DNA from: Isoetes taiwanensis
Taxonomy: Eukaryota > Streptophyta > Lycopodiopsida > Isoetales > Isoetaceae
Direction of reading: 5' to 3'
DNA: 64,000 bases
Assembly (NCBI GenBank): GCA_021234155.1
Contig: JAJEKV010000091.1
Location: forward strand, 560,001-624,000
The notes below the pieces were generated by a model. It was not told the DNA's origin. It worked only from the letters and a program-made list of their open reading frames with translations, and did no database searches. Positions within the stretch are counted from its first letter, which is position 1; each line of letters opens with the position of its first letter. Shown here piece after piece: positions 46,580-57,115 of this stretch. The translations under genes were made by a program, and so were the position numbers.

Positions 46580-47080
46580 TGGAAGCGTTAGTGCCTTAGT
46601 CTGAGAGGATGATGCAAAAGGATGCTTTGGTGATTTTGGCTTTTTTTTTTCCGGGGGGGCAGAGGGTTTTTCTTCTCGACCTTGGCGTGCTTGGCCGCAA
46701 TAGTTTTAACTGTCTTGGGCTTGGCAGCCTTGGGCTTGGCCGGTTTTTCTTTCGTCTTTTTTTTGCGGCGCGGTGGCTTTGGGCTTTGTTGTAGGTTTTG
46801 CAGCCTTGATCTTGGGCTTGGGCTTTGCATCGCAAAAGGTACCTTTGAAGGAATTTTTCACCTTTGTCGACTTCCCATTCTTTGCCAAAAATTCTCAACT
46901 ACGGTTAGAGTCTTTTTGAAATTTGCAGTAATCGGCACCATATTTCTCATCCAAATACTTATTTGTCACATACTTGGCTTGACCCGGATCTTTTAGCCTT
47001 CTTTTCTTTGGCGGGGCTTCAGTTTCTCTTCCTTAGTTTCCTCAACAGGGAATCATCAACGGAACATCAGTAGATGGGGC
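46580..47080 (-). pseudogene. Lys/Ala/Pro-rich ORF region, nuclear-protein-like
   Basis: Across three minus-strand frames: PPKKRRLKDPGQAKYVTNKY, LDEKYGADYCKFQKDS, then KNGKSTKVKNSFKGTFCDAK, KPKIKAAKPTTKPKATAPQK, and KPKAAKPKTVKTIAAKHAKV. The tail resembles linker-histone or other DNA-binding tails in composition only. Frame changes fall in homopolymers (T9 at 46641 and G7, T8 near 46758), where sequence errors are likely. No domain assigned. Confidence 0.4.
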
Positions 47081-47249
47081 AAGATCAAAGAAATTTGTCG
47101 GCCATTTCATTGAGGTCGCCCATGATCCGGATTATTTTTCTTTATTCAAGCTCTTCTTGCCATTCCCTAGCAATAATCACTTTATATTCTTAAGCGGCGC
47201 CCGAAATGTAAGTCATTAAACTTATGCATAAGCTCTTCTTGTTTTGGAA

Positions 47250-47850
47250 GCTCTACAGAGAATGCCTTAGGGAGTCGAATACATTGGTAACAAGGTAGCT
47301 TCCTATTTCGTTTCCTCCATAGAGTAAGTTGACACGAGTTATTTGCGGGAGAATGGGAACAGGAAACAAGCGTACTACATTATCGGACATGAATTTAGAA
47401 AACATGAACTTAAAACCGGATCCGTGAGGAGATAAAGGCTCTAAAAAGAAGCGTGAGTTGCTTTTTCTTGCTCTCGGGTTCTCATGCAATATGTTTTTCC
47501 CTGTTTCCTTTAGCCTTAATGATGCGGGTACTCTAGGTCTTTGTGAGAGGTCTTCTCAATCATATGCTCCATGAAGCATGGTCTATGACAACAGGGGCAA
47601 GAAGAATAAAGCTTAACCATCGTGGATCTGGTTTTTTCTTTTCAGTATGTTCTAGAACTTAGTCTTCTGAACTGCGTCTTTTAGAGGTATGTGCAAAATA
47701 TTCTCCACGATTGCTAGTATTGATTGATTGGAATATACACGCGCCTTTCCAGGGGTTGCTTAAATAAAAGATTTCATAAAACTTTGTAAGAGAAAAGGAA
47801 AACATTATCTCTAAGACCAAGATACATTCGCCAATTTTGTACCATCTCAT
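47250..47850 (-). pseudogene. Unrecognised ORF fragments
   Basis: Minus-strand frames read MFSKFMSDNVVRLFPVPILP, then QITRVNLLYGGNEIGSYLVT (47253-47489) and MRWYKIGECILVLEIMFSFS (47659-47850). A CPCCHRPC phrase lies between them near 47600. The composition is coding-like and the pieces may be the N-terminal part of the lysine-rich protein gene. I do not recognise the family. Confidence 0.35.
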
Positions 47851-48472
47851 CTTAGAGGTGTGAAATCATATCGATTTGTTTGGCGCTTTTAAAATGCTTG
47901 TAATAATTATTCGGGTTTTGTGCACATAGGCCTCTTATGTGATTCCCATGCTATCTTATGCACTATCAGCCTTGAGTCAATTTAACTTATGCTTGGAGTG
48001 AAGGTGGTGTCCAAAAGAATGACTATTACTCATAATGGCATTATATTGTTATACGGACTTATAGGGATGGCTTAATGTTGGTAATCGGGTTGGGTTGCCT
48101 CTTTAATGGGGCCAAATAAGATGGACAAATGCATGTTGACGCAAGTGAAACCTATATAAATCACGGTGGTGAATCTTTGAGTCGACAAATGAAACCGTAG
48201 AAATCCGGTTACATGAGTCTTTGAGAGACGTAAACATTCCGATTTTGCTTAAAGATTCCTAGCACTCAAGCAACAAATAAAAGATGGAAAAAGGAAGAAT
48301 TTATATATATGGTGTTTGAGCGTGTAATAGTCTTTGAATGGATGTTTCTTCATTTTCGATGTTAGTGGAAGATTTTCCCATTTCTTTTCTGCTTTAATTG
48401 GGGCCGAAGGGCCCAAAATTTTTTAAATAATAATCAACACACAACTACCATTAACATTATTAACATAAACCA
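47851..48472. other. Non-coding interval, no gene seen
   Basis: AT-rich with no open frame above 60 codons and no repeat recognised until the foldback arm begins at 48473. Confidence 0.5.
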
Positions 48473-48754
48473 TTGCATTTAATACATTTAAATAAAAATC
48501 CCCTTAAACCCCTTTTAGTTTGGGTGCATATTCACACGGGGTTCACGTAGGGCACCGAGAGCCCCAAAAATATATTTACAATACATGTACAAAATTAACA
48601 CCATTAAGTACATTCACTCAAACCTTATAGTATTTTGTAAAACCTTAAAATACAATATAGAAAAACTTTGTACATGCATTAGGGTTTTTGAGATTAAAAA
48701 AGGGCCTTCAAAACATGCCAACTAAGCCAAATGAAGATAAATGAACTACCAATC
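48473..48754 (-). repeat. Foldback arm, left
   Basis: Inverse of 49353-49585 and of 41-272. Shared blocks: GCATTTAATACATTTAAATA, TGCATATTCACACG, AAAAAGGGCCTTC and GAACTACCAATC. This arm is longer than its partner by an insertion in its middle. Confidence 0.75.
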
Positions 48755-48774
48755 ACAAATCGAAGCACGGTCGG

Positions 48775-49140
48775 TCAGGTCAGAAAGCTGTTATAACTAA
48801 CTCATGGATCACATTTTCTAGCATAACTATTGATAGAAAAGGTCCAAATGAGCTCTCGTTTAGTGCAATGGATAGATCTCATTGAGATCTTTTCAATCTT
48901 AGGTGCTTTAGCATATTTTAACCACTTTATGATTGTCAAAACTCCAAAAATATAGTTTTACCATTTTTTACTATCTCACCCACGGCTAAAAGATATGCAA
49001 ACCACCTAAGGTTGGAAAGATCTCAATGAGATCTATCTATTGCACCAAACAAAACTCATTTGACTTTTCTATCAACACTTATGCTAGAAAATGTGATCAA
49101 TGGAGTTAGTTATAATCATTTATTTGACTGGATTACCGAT
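48775..49140. mobile_element. Hairpin MITE
   Basis: Arms of about 160 bases fold back on each other. Left: TTATAACTAACTCATGGATC, ACATTTTCTAGCATAACTAT, AGATCTCATTGAGATC. Right: the inverse, ending GGAGTTAGTTATAATC. A centre of about 45 bases includes ATAGTTTTACCATTTTTTAC. No coding capacity. The GGTC-type bases outside the arms (CGGTCGGTCAGGTCA; inverse CGGTAATCCAGTCA) suggest that the inverted repeat extends further. Confidence 0.8.
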
Positions 49141-49174
49141 TTTGTTTTCTCGATTCTATAGCATCCTTATTGCT

Positions 49175-49298
49175 ACTAAGGTTTTTCCCGAAAACCCTTG
49201 GGAAGTGGGGTTTTTTAATCACGGGTAGTATCGCTTCTCACGCTCTCTCTTTTACTTGGGTCCCATAGGCCGGTTGGTCTCCGTGGACGATAAAATCA
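49175..49298 (-). repeat. Right terminal inverted repeat, ~124 bp
   Basis: Inverse of 40849-40972. The outer end reads (inverse strand) GATTTTATCGTCCACGGAGA, then CCAACCGGCCTATGGGACCC. It directly abuts the TATTC array and thus the start of copy B. Confidence 0.7.
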
Positions 49299-49352
49299 TA
49301 TTCTATTCTATTCTATTCTATTCTATTCTATTCTATTCTATTCTATTCTATT
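49299..49352. repeat. (TATTC)n microsatellite before copy B
   Basis: About ten perfect pentamer units between the right terminal inverted repeat and the first base of copy B. Same unit as 1-40. Confidence 0.95.
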
Positions 49353-49585
49353 GATTGGGAGTTCATATAGCTTAGTCAGCAGTTCTTAGAAGGCCCTTTT
49401 ATGATCTCAAAAAATCCCTAACGCATACCCCACAAACGAGGATTGTTATGTACGGTCCAGATCTTGGAATAAAGGGCAAATATGCCCATCCGAAGGCTCT
49501 CGTTGCCCGAAGTAACCCCCCGTGTGAATATGCATCCAAACCAAAGGGGGTTTAAGGGGGATTTTTATTTAAATGTATTAAATGC
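49353..49585 (+). repeat. Foldback arm, right (start of copy B)
   Basis: Inverse of 48473-48754; identical to 41-272. Confidence 0.75.
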
Positions 49586-51370
49586 AAAACAAAACAAAAG
49601 TTCTAGACGGTCTTTATAGAAAAGAGGCTGAAGATCATTTGAAAAGTATTGGGTTGTGAAAACATTTCAGCATATCTGAACACCTTCCAATGTACTCATG
49701 TTTATCATAAATTTCATTATTGAATTTTGTTTATACAAGAGTGTAATGCTTTTGGCTGAATTTATATGGCAGTGCAAATTGTTCGTAAAATTGCATTCTA
49801 AATTATTTTATACTTTAAGGTTAGTTCTCTTTCACCTTGTAATTCTGAAAACTGCTTTATGAAGTGAGGTGATGATGGCACCATAAGTGCAAAGCACTTG
49901 ATGCCATCATCATCACTTGAATTTGATGTGTTTTTGGTTTGGCATGACCATGAGTTTAAATGAATGGTTTGCCCGCTTAATCTGGCGGCTTAGAGTTCAA
50001 TTCCTAACATTTTAATATTGTTTTTAATCTTTGCGGATGGTACACCATCAAGATAAATTGGAGCACGATCAAGGTAGATTTGAGTACTATTTGACGTAGG
50101 ATTATGAACCATTTGAGGTAGAGATCTTTACTATTAAAGGTTATCAGGTGCACCATTGTAGGTTATTAATGGATTCATATTTGTTATTTAGGTGCACTAT
50201 TTAAGGTTGGAAATGGACTTTCATGTCTGATCCTATCACCATCATAGGACATGGAGTGCACTATCTAAGATGCACACTATTGGGGAACATGCATCACCAT
50301 ATGGGTGATCAGATCCACATTGATTTGGAGCTTTGGTTTTCATAGAAAAAACCATGTAAAAATCTGCATTTAGTAAGGAGAAAAATTGTGTAAAAAATAT
50401 AAGAATTGCATTATTGCAGTTAATCTGGCAACATTTTTTCTCCTAAGTGCACCATTGGTGCTCCACCTCCCTTACTCCTTTCTGCCTATCAATGCTCTGC
50501 TATTCTACTAAAAACATATGGCTCCAAATGGATCAGAATCAACACAAGGATTCAGAATCAGAATTAAGGGTTTCACAAAATGCTGCAGGGAATTTCAGAC
50601 GACATCGAACTCTAGACCCGAAAAAAAATAGGTTGTGGCGGAGGCGGATCAAATCCGCGAAACTTCGGAAAAGTACCAAAAATCCAGGCTTGGACAAATG
50701 ACTATATGGCGGCCCGGATCATCAAATTTGGGTGCAGGCTAAGATAAAACTTAAGGCCAAGCAAATCTTATATCTTATGCGGAAAATCGAGTAGAGTAGA
50801 AACAATCAATCCCTGAAAACAAAGAGCTGAAAAACTTAGAGCCAAGCAAATCTCTCCACCACGTCTAGCAGAGTGAGTGGAAAAAGAGCATCAATTCATT
50901 AATTTGATAAAAAAAATAGCTAAAATGAGAATTTGAAGCTAGCAAGCAAAATCCATCTTACGTTCACCTTTAATTCAAATGGTGCCCAAGTGCCTGACCT
51001 TTTACCTTTAATTCAAATGCTAAAACGTACCTTGGGTGGGATAAATTTGAATGGTTGTCATGTACCTTGAGCGGGATAAATTTGAATGTTAACCGCGTGC
51101 TTGAGCCTTAGATAAGATCAACGACTAGGGAAGAAGCTTAAGCGACCGGGGGGGAGCGAGCACCAGCGGGGAAGAGCGACAAGCGGCCAGAGGAGAAGCG
51201 ACCAGTGGCTAGAGGTTGAGCAGCCCAGCGCCCCAGCAACCAAGCAGATCAATAGGTTATAAAGGCAGTTCATGTATCACAGGAATTTTCAGCCAGGATT
51301 CCCCCTCAAATTCTTAGCAACAGTCTCCTACATCGATTCAAACTAATTTTAGGTATGTTGAGTGTTTTTT
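49586..51370. other. Non-coding interval of copy B
   Basis: No gene recognised. A plus-strand frame at 50447-50701 (84 codons, basic C-terminal half) is longer here than in copy A because of copy differences near CTG/CAG sites; I do not consider it a gene. Confidence 0.5.
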
Positions 51371-51378
51371 AGCTAATT

Positions 51379-51600
51379 CAAGGCTTCTTAGGTAGATTTG
51401 GAGCCATTATTAGGTTATTACATGCTGATTTCATGACGAACAAGTGAGATTCAAGGCGTTAACAGGGTTTCAAGCTAATTTGGGTCTATTGAAGGCTTTT
51501 TAGGCTGATTCAAAGCTTTCTACACATATTTGGAACTATTATTAAGTCATTGGAGGCTAATTTCATGATGAGCAAAGTCGATTCAAGGCTTTAACAAGGT
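51379..51600. repeat. Degenerate tandem repeat (copy B)
   Basis: Counterpart of 2059-2300, with the same two ~134-base units. Confidence 0.65.
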
Positions 51601-51772
51601 TTCTAGTTGATTTCAAAGCTGATTCGCTTGTTTTACGTGAGTCGAATTTTGGTTTGTCTTTGCTACATTTTCTTCTTGAACAACCCCACGACCATTGGCT
51701 AACCTGGAGACCTCTTTTTTTCAAGAAGATCGCATGTGGGCGATAAAATTTCACATCCACGATCCAAAAAAA

Positions 51773-51779
<7 letters not shown>

Positions 51780-51864
<85 letters not shown>
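51780..51864. repeat. (GA)n microsatellite, copy B
   Basis: Preceded by a poly-A run; shorter than the copy A array and interrupted once (AGAAGAG near 51824). Length differences in such arrays arise both by slippage and by sequencing. Confidence 0.95.
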
Positions 51865-51867
<3 letters not shown>

Positions 51868-52694
51868 ACAGGCAGCAGCTTGGCCAAATCGCCACTGCGA
51901 TCTTGAGAATGAAAAAGAAGGTCGTGAAAGCAGGAAATCTGCTTCGCTGGATCGCCATTGCGATCTTGTGGAAGAGCTAGCAGGAGATGAAAGCATGAAG
52001 TTTGCTTGGCTAGATCGTCATGGCGATCTTGCGGATCGCTGACATCATGTATAAAAGGTAGAAATCTTAGCTTTTGTATTATTTGATGAAATGGGTTAAT
52101 AGGAGCATTGCGTTAAATTAAAACAATGATCTGTGCATATCCCATAATTAATATTTTTCTTGTAGCGAATACCTGTTTTAGAATTCTGTGCAACAAGCCA
52201 TCTTAGTACTATTTGTCCAGCTATCATATTCCTCTAGAAGACTCATAGTTCACTTGCACATGTAGAGACAAATCTTTGTAAATACACAGTTAATTGTAAC
52301 AAGTTATGCGATTCCTTAAAATGAAACTTCTTCCTGGTTGTCCACATTTAAAACAGACCACAAGGATCCCAAGTTTCAATGTGTAGATACAGTGGATAGC
52401 CTATCTCACTTAGATTCTCGTCATATATACGATATGCGTGGAACTAGATGGCTCACCCAGTAATGCCACAGAAAGTGTATTTGCACCATATAGAAAGACC
52501 TGGACATTTTTTCAAACTGTTCTTCGTCCCGGGTTGACAAAAAATTTGCTTCGGTCACTTTTTTTTCTTCTAACAGACCAGAGGCAAAAAATGATATACC
52601 AAATGCAACAGAAATGTCTCAATTTTCATGTATGCCTAACTATTAGGCAGCCCATATGCATCAAACCAATTTGTTTCTCAAGTAATGCCATTGC

Positions 52695-52828
52695 AGTAAA
52701 AACAAAGGTCTAAAAATATAAACTCATGGCATGGCTATAAACTCTTGGCATGGAGATGTGACAGTAAAAACAAAGGTCTAAATTATAAACTCATGGCATG
52801 GCTATAAACTCTTGGCATGGAGATGTGA
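52695..52828. repeat. Tandem repeat, 68 bp x 2 (copy B)
   Basis: Identical to 3403-3536. Confidence 0.9.
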
Positions 52829-53174
52829 TGCCAGACTACTACCATTGGCATAGTCCACATACTTATGAAAGCTCTATCCAGTGATACAGGCCGTGAACTT
52901 TTTGCTAATGGCAGGTAAACAACAACAATTCACCTAGGTGTGATAATCTTCAAAACTGCAATACGTTTTAATTAAGAAGGGAAGAGGATAATAAAAAATC
53001 GAACTAGAAACAAACTAAAATATCTCTGTGCTTTGTTTGAAGGAACTTAACGTTGCAAGGACTGCAGAAAATGGTGAAAAGCAGATCTGGTCATTTGGAT
53101 AACTGCAAAAATCCACGTCTCTACCAAGCTCTGACATAAACTGGATTGAATGTTCTAGTCATACGCAAGAACCA

Positions 53175-53604
53175 GAGCACGATCGGAACGCCGTATACCT
53201 CAAGCGAGATGTGGTTAATATGGCCACCTGTATCGGCCATGAAGAACAACGTGGTTTGAAGCCCAAAAAACCAACTGTTTTTGGAGTTTTTTGGTCGATC
53301 CGGCTCCATTTTGCCTCAAATGTCTTCCTCTCTTCACCCATCTAGCATAAAAGGAGCAGACAAAGCGATTGTAATTTTTTTAGATCGAATCAAAGCGCCC
53401 ATGGGCGGAAAGAACCAATCGATTGAAATTTTTGCCCCCCTTCCCCCCCCCCCAGCGAGGTTTGAAGCCTGGTTTTGGCCCACATTAACCACTTTTTTGC
53501 CCACATTAACCATCGCGGATATCAAATAGACACATTAAGGTTAATGTGGCTGGTTCAACCACATTAACCACATCTCCCTTGAGATATCTGGGAGTTCCGC
53601 GATC
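53175..53604. mobile_element. MITE-like element (copy B)
   Basis: Counterpart of 3884-4305, with the same terminal inverted repeats; the interior differs by small indels, including in a poly-C run at 53437-53453. Confidence 0.65.
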
Positions 53605-55560
53605 ACACACTCCAAATGCTTTTTAGAAAGAACTTTTGGAGAATCATTCAATCTACCACTTGGCCAAGGCATATTTAGTCTCTATGTGATTTTCCGGATG
53701 CAAGGAAGGTGCGAACACACAAAACCCTAGGACGGATCAGAATGTCGTAAGGCTTGGCATAAAGGCTGCGACCATAGGGAAGCTATGCCATAGCCCGCTT
53801 CGCAGCCACTGGGAGGCATGCAAGCAGGAGGCCCCGCCCTTGCCTTGCAGCTCACTCAATTGAACTATGGGAATGTCTTGAAGGAAACAAATAGAAACAT
53901 GGATTGCTTTGGGGGGAAAAATTAGAGCAAAAAAAAAAAAACACTACCGAAAATGCAGGGTTGGGGAAAAGAACTGCAGAAAATAACCACTTGACCATAA
54001 TATATAAACCATTTTTTATCTTTTCTTGTTGTGTAAAGCTTGCATTCGTGCTTGCTCAGCAAATCATTCTCTGTGTGTGCATTTATATGATGCTTCGCAG
54101 ACATTTTCTTGCTTAATGAGAGTAGTATGTATTGCATTCCAAGTCACAATAGGCTATGGGAGTTAAAATATGGAACATATTGCCAAGGACAAAAACGCAA
54201 CAAAAGACAATCAACCATTTTACTGCAAGAACACAATACACATAAGCATAAGCCATCTTCATGTCTTCTTTCCTATTATTGTTACACTGCAAAGATGTTT
54301 TTAAATAATGGCAGTGGTGGATTTATGAAGAATAAGGCTAGATATAAAAAAGCGCACACATCAATGCATGATTAAAATGTCTTAGACTTTTGGAGAGTAA
54401 GTTAAAACTTGTTTGGAGCAGAATCGTTAAGAAGGCTTGACCTCACAATTCAATGTTAGACAACAGCATATGGTTGTTATGGAAAGAAGTGGGAAGGATT
54501 GAATAAGAAAAGCAAAACAAGCTAAGAGGAAGAGTCCGCATTTCACGGACGGGAAACAATATTCATGTCGACAAATTAGCTATAGATGCATCACAAATCT
54601 TTGGTATTCCATTTTGTAAAATGCGGAGGAGGAGAATCTTAATATCAAAAGCCGAAAACATATCAACTTATATACGCTAAAGGATTTCAATAAGTATGAT
54701 GCACCTATATAGGCAAATGGATGTATCGGCATAAATGTGCAGTATGCATGCAGGATTGAATAGTCGATAGCAGAAATGAGGTAAATTGTTTCCATAGCTC
54801 TAGAGGCTCCTTCAGCTTAGAAGATCATAATTTTAGTGCATATCTCTAGTGTTATGTTGATCACAATTGACAATATCTCTTGCATAAAAGAGCATGTCAA
54901 GACTTGTAATCCTTCTTGAAGGCTGTATACTTTGATCTAAGAAGGAACAACGGAAAAGAAATGTTCAGGAATCAAATGTAAAGTCAGGAGCAGCTTCTAA
55001 TAACTTGTAAAGGACCTGCAAACTCTGATCTGAAAGCTCCATTATAACTTTGTATAACTCTTTTGCTTTTATAAGGATATAGAGATAATTTATTTTCTCT
55101 AAGGTCATCCACCGGGAGAAGTGTCTATGTTAGGATTAGAAAGTAGCCGCAAATAAAGTCCCTTTGCCAATGAAGGTTCTGTTCGAGCAGTATTGCTCCC
55201 TTGGAAAACCTATCCAGATGAAGATAGCAAAATTAGGATGCTTATGATACTTTTGTTGGATCTGTCTAGGAAATAACAATTGAATATATTTATATAGGTT
55301 CACGATATATAGCTACGATTATCTGATTGTTTACGCATGAGCATCATAACTAAAAGCTTGATGGGAACGGCTTCGTTTATCAATGTGCAAGCTACATAAT
55401 AATGAGATATTCATGTTTCTTACAATTATCTAGCTCCTTGGTGCATAACGATTCTTCCTTGATTTGTCTCTGCGACATCCTGCAAAGACTTAATAGCTAT
55501 TTTGAAAGAGGCCCATTAAAATTGAAAAAAGCCTATGCAGTTTGTGCTCTGGAAGTCTAT
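53605..55560. other. Non-coding interval of copy B
   Basis: Counterpart of 4306-6250. No gene is seen apart from the possible PPR C-terminal phrase at about 54980-55080 on the minus strand. Confidence 0.5.
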
Positions 55561-55564
55561 TAGT

Positions 55565-56040
55565 TTCTAAGGCAAGCAATGCAGGAAAAATGATTGACAA
55601 ATAATAAATTTGTGCGATCTAAAAACTACAATTGCCTTATCAACGCTGCTTGTTCTCACTAGTAAACCAAATAGACAGTTATAAGTAAAAGTTGAGTGTT
55701 TAAAACCTCCTTGTTGAGAGCCCAGAAGAACAAACCCAATGCAGTGCCTAGATCTCAGATTCTTTGCAATACATAAGCTATGAGGGTAGAAGTAACTCTA
55801 AAACATTCAATTTCGAAGCACCACGACCAAAGGAATGGACCACTTTTGACGATTCCTTGTCTGTCTGGATTGGGTTGAGAAGCTGCAAATTGGAAACAGG
55901 CTCCTCTGCGCAATTGTTCTTGTTGCTTCTGTCACTTTGCTTGAATAACAAATTAGATGGTTGAATGGAACGAAAAAAGATGGGGAGCTTTGTCGTAGGG
56001 ATGCTCGAGAACTGAGAGGTCAGCAGTCGCAGTTCCATCT
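55565..56040 (-). pseudogene. PPR-protein gene fragment (copy B)
   Basis: Same signature as copy A: MELRLLTSQFSSIPTTKLPI at 56038 downward, SKLNVLELLLPS in one frame and DLGTALGLFFWALNKE then GFKHSTFTYNCLFG in two others (55656-55765). The DLGTA part and the GFKHS part are one base out of frame in both copies, so that break is shared and either real or a systematic error. The N-terminal part carries an indel relative to copy A near 55900. Function would be organellar RNA binding if intact; only a remnant is visible. Confidence 0.5.
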
Positions 56041-56169
56041 CCCTTATTGTGGGGCTTAGGGTTTACATGATGTGGGCTCGAAGAAGAGGATGACATGGCA
56101 TACTCGTGGCATACACGTGGCATAGCTAGAATTGCAGCAAAGTTTGCACATCTGATTCGCAACCATGCT

Positions 56170-57115
56170 AAAGAAAAATTAAAGAATACACTACATATGT
56201 AGAGACAACAAGATGGAATTATAATTGTTTAACTTGATGGCCAAATTTTATGTTATAAGTCACTAAGGAAAGAAAAAGTAAATTCTATTGTAGAGAATAT
56301 AAAACTATGCATTTGGTAGTTTAGTATCTAGAAGTAACATTGCTAAGTAACATTGCTATTTTACAAGTTCTACATGATGCAATACATGATTCCTTTTGCA
56401 TCATGTTTTCTAAATGTCCAAGTTATATTTTATAATTAGCATTTGTAGGTGCAACATAGGGTTTGATCTGTTACCGATCACACCAATGATCCCAATCTAG
56501 ACTTAAGCAAGTCCACAAAAACAATATCCATTACCCTTAGTCTAGAGGAAGTTAAGTCCATTCAAACCATAATCCAATAAAAACATCGTTAGTAACCACG
56601 TTATTCAAGCATTTTAAAAAAGAAATCAAAATTCCACATTTAAAATCAAGTATAAAAGACTTCTAGCTTAAAAGATAATGATGAGATCAAAGAAATGAAA
56701 ATCAGATTACATCAATAATCTGACAGTCTCTACTAGTTCATCAAAACTAGTTCAAAGAACTAGAACAACGATTCCATTATTTCGAAATTATTCCATCATT
56801 TTGAAATTTACAAATAGTGACAACCCCGATTTCAACAATGTGGAATTGCATGTAAATACTTTTTATTATCAGCCTTAATGCTAACAGGTTTCAAATTACA
56901 AGCTAACACTTAGTTAATCACAAGCCAATATTTCACTTAGTCAAGTAGATGTAACTCAACACATTTATACTCATCGACAATGAGAGTAAGATACTCATAC
57001 ACTGAAAGTAAGATTACAATGAAAGCACGAATACAATGAAAAGCAAGATGCACTGAAAGTAGGATTACAATGAAAGTAAGATTCACATCATAAGATACTC
57101 ATGAACTCTCGTACT
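56170..57115. other. AT-rich non-coding interval of copy B
   Basis: Nearly identical to 6860-7809, including the ACAATGAAAGTAAGATT repeats at 57000-57090. Confidence 0.6.

Noticed and set aside
46588-46898. Linker histone H1 gene
   Set aside because: Only the Lys/Ala/Pro composition resembles H1 tails; no winged-helix globular domain is seen upstream.
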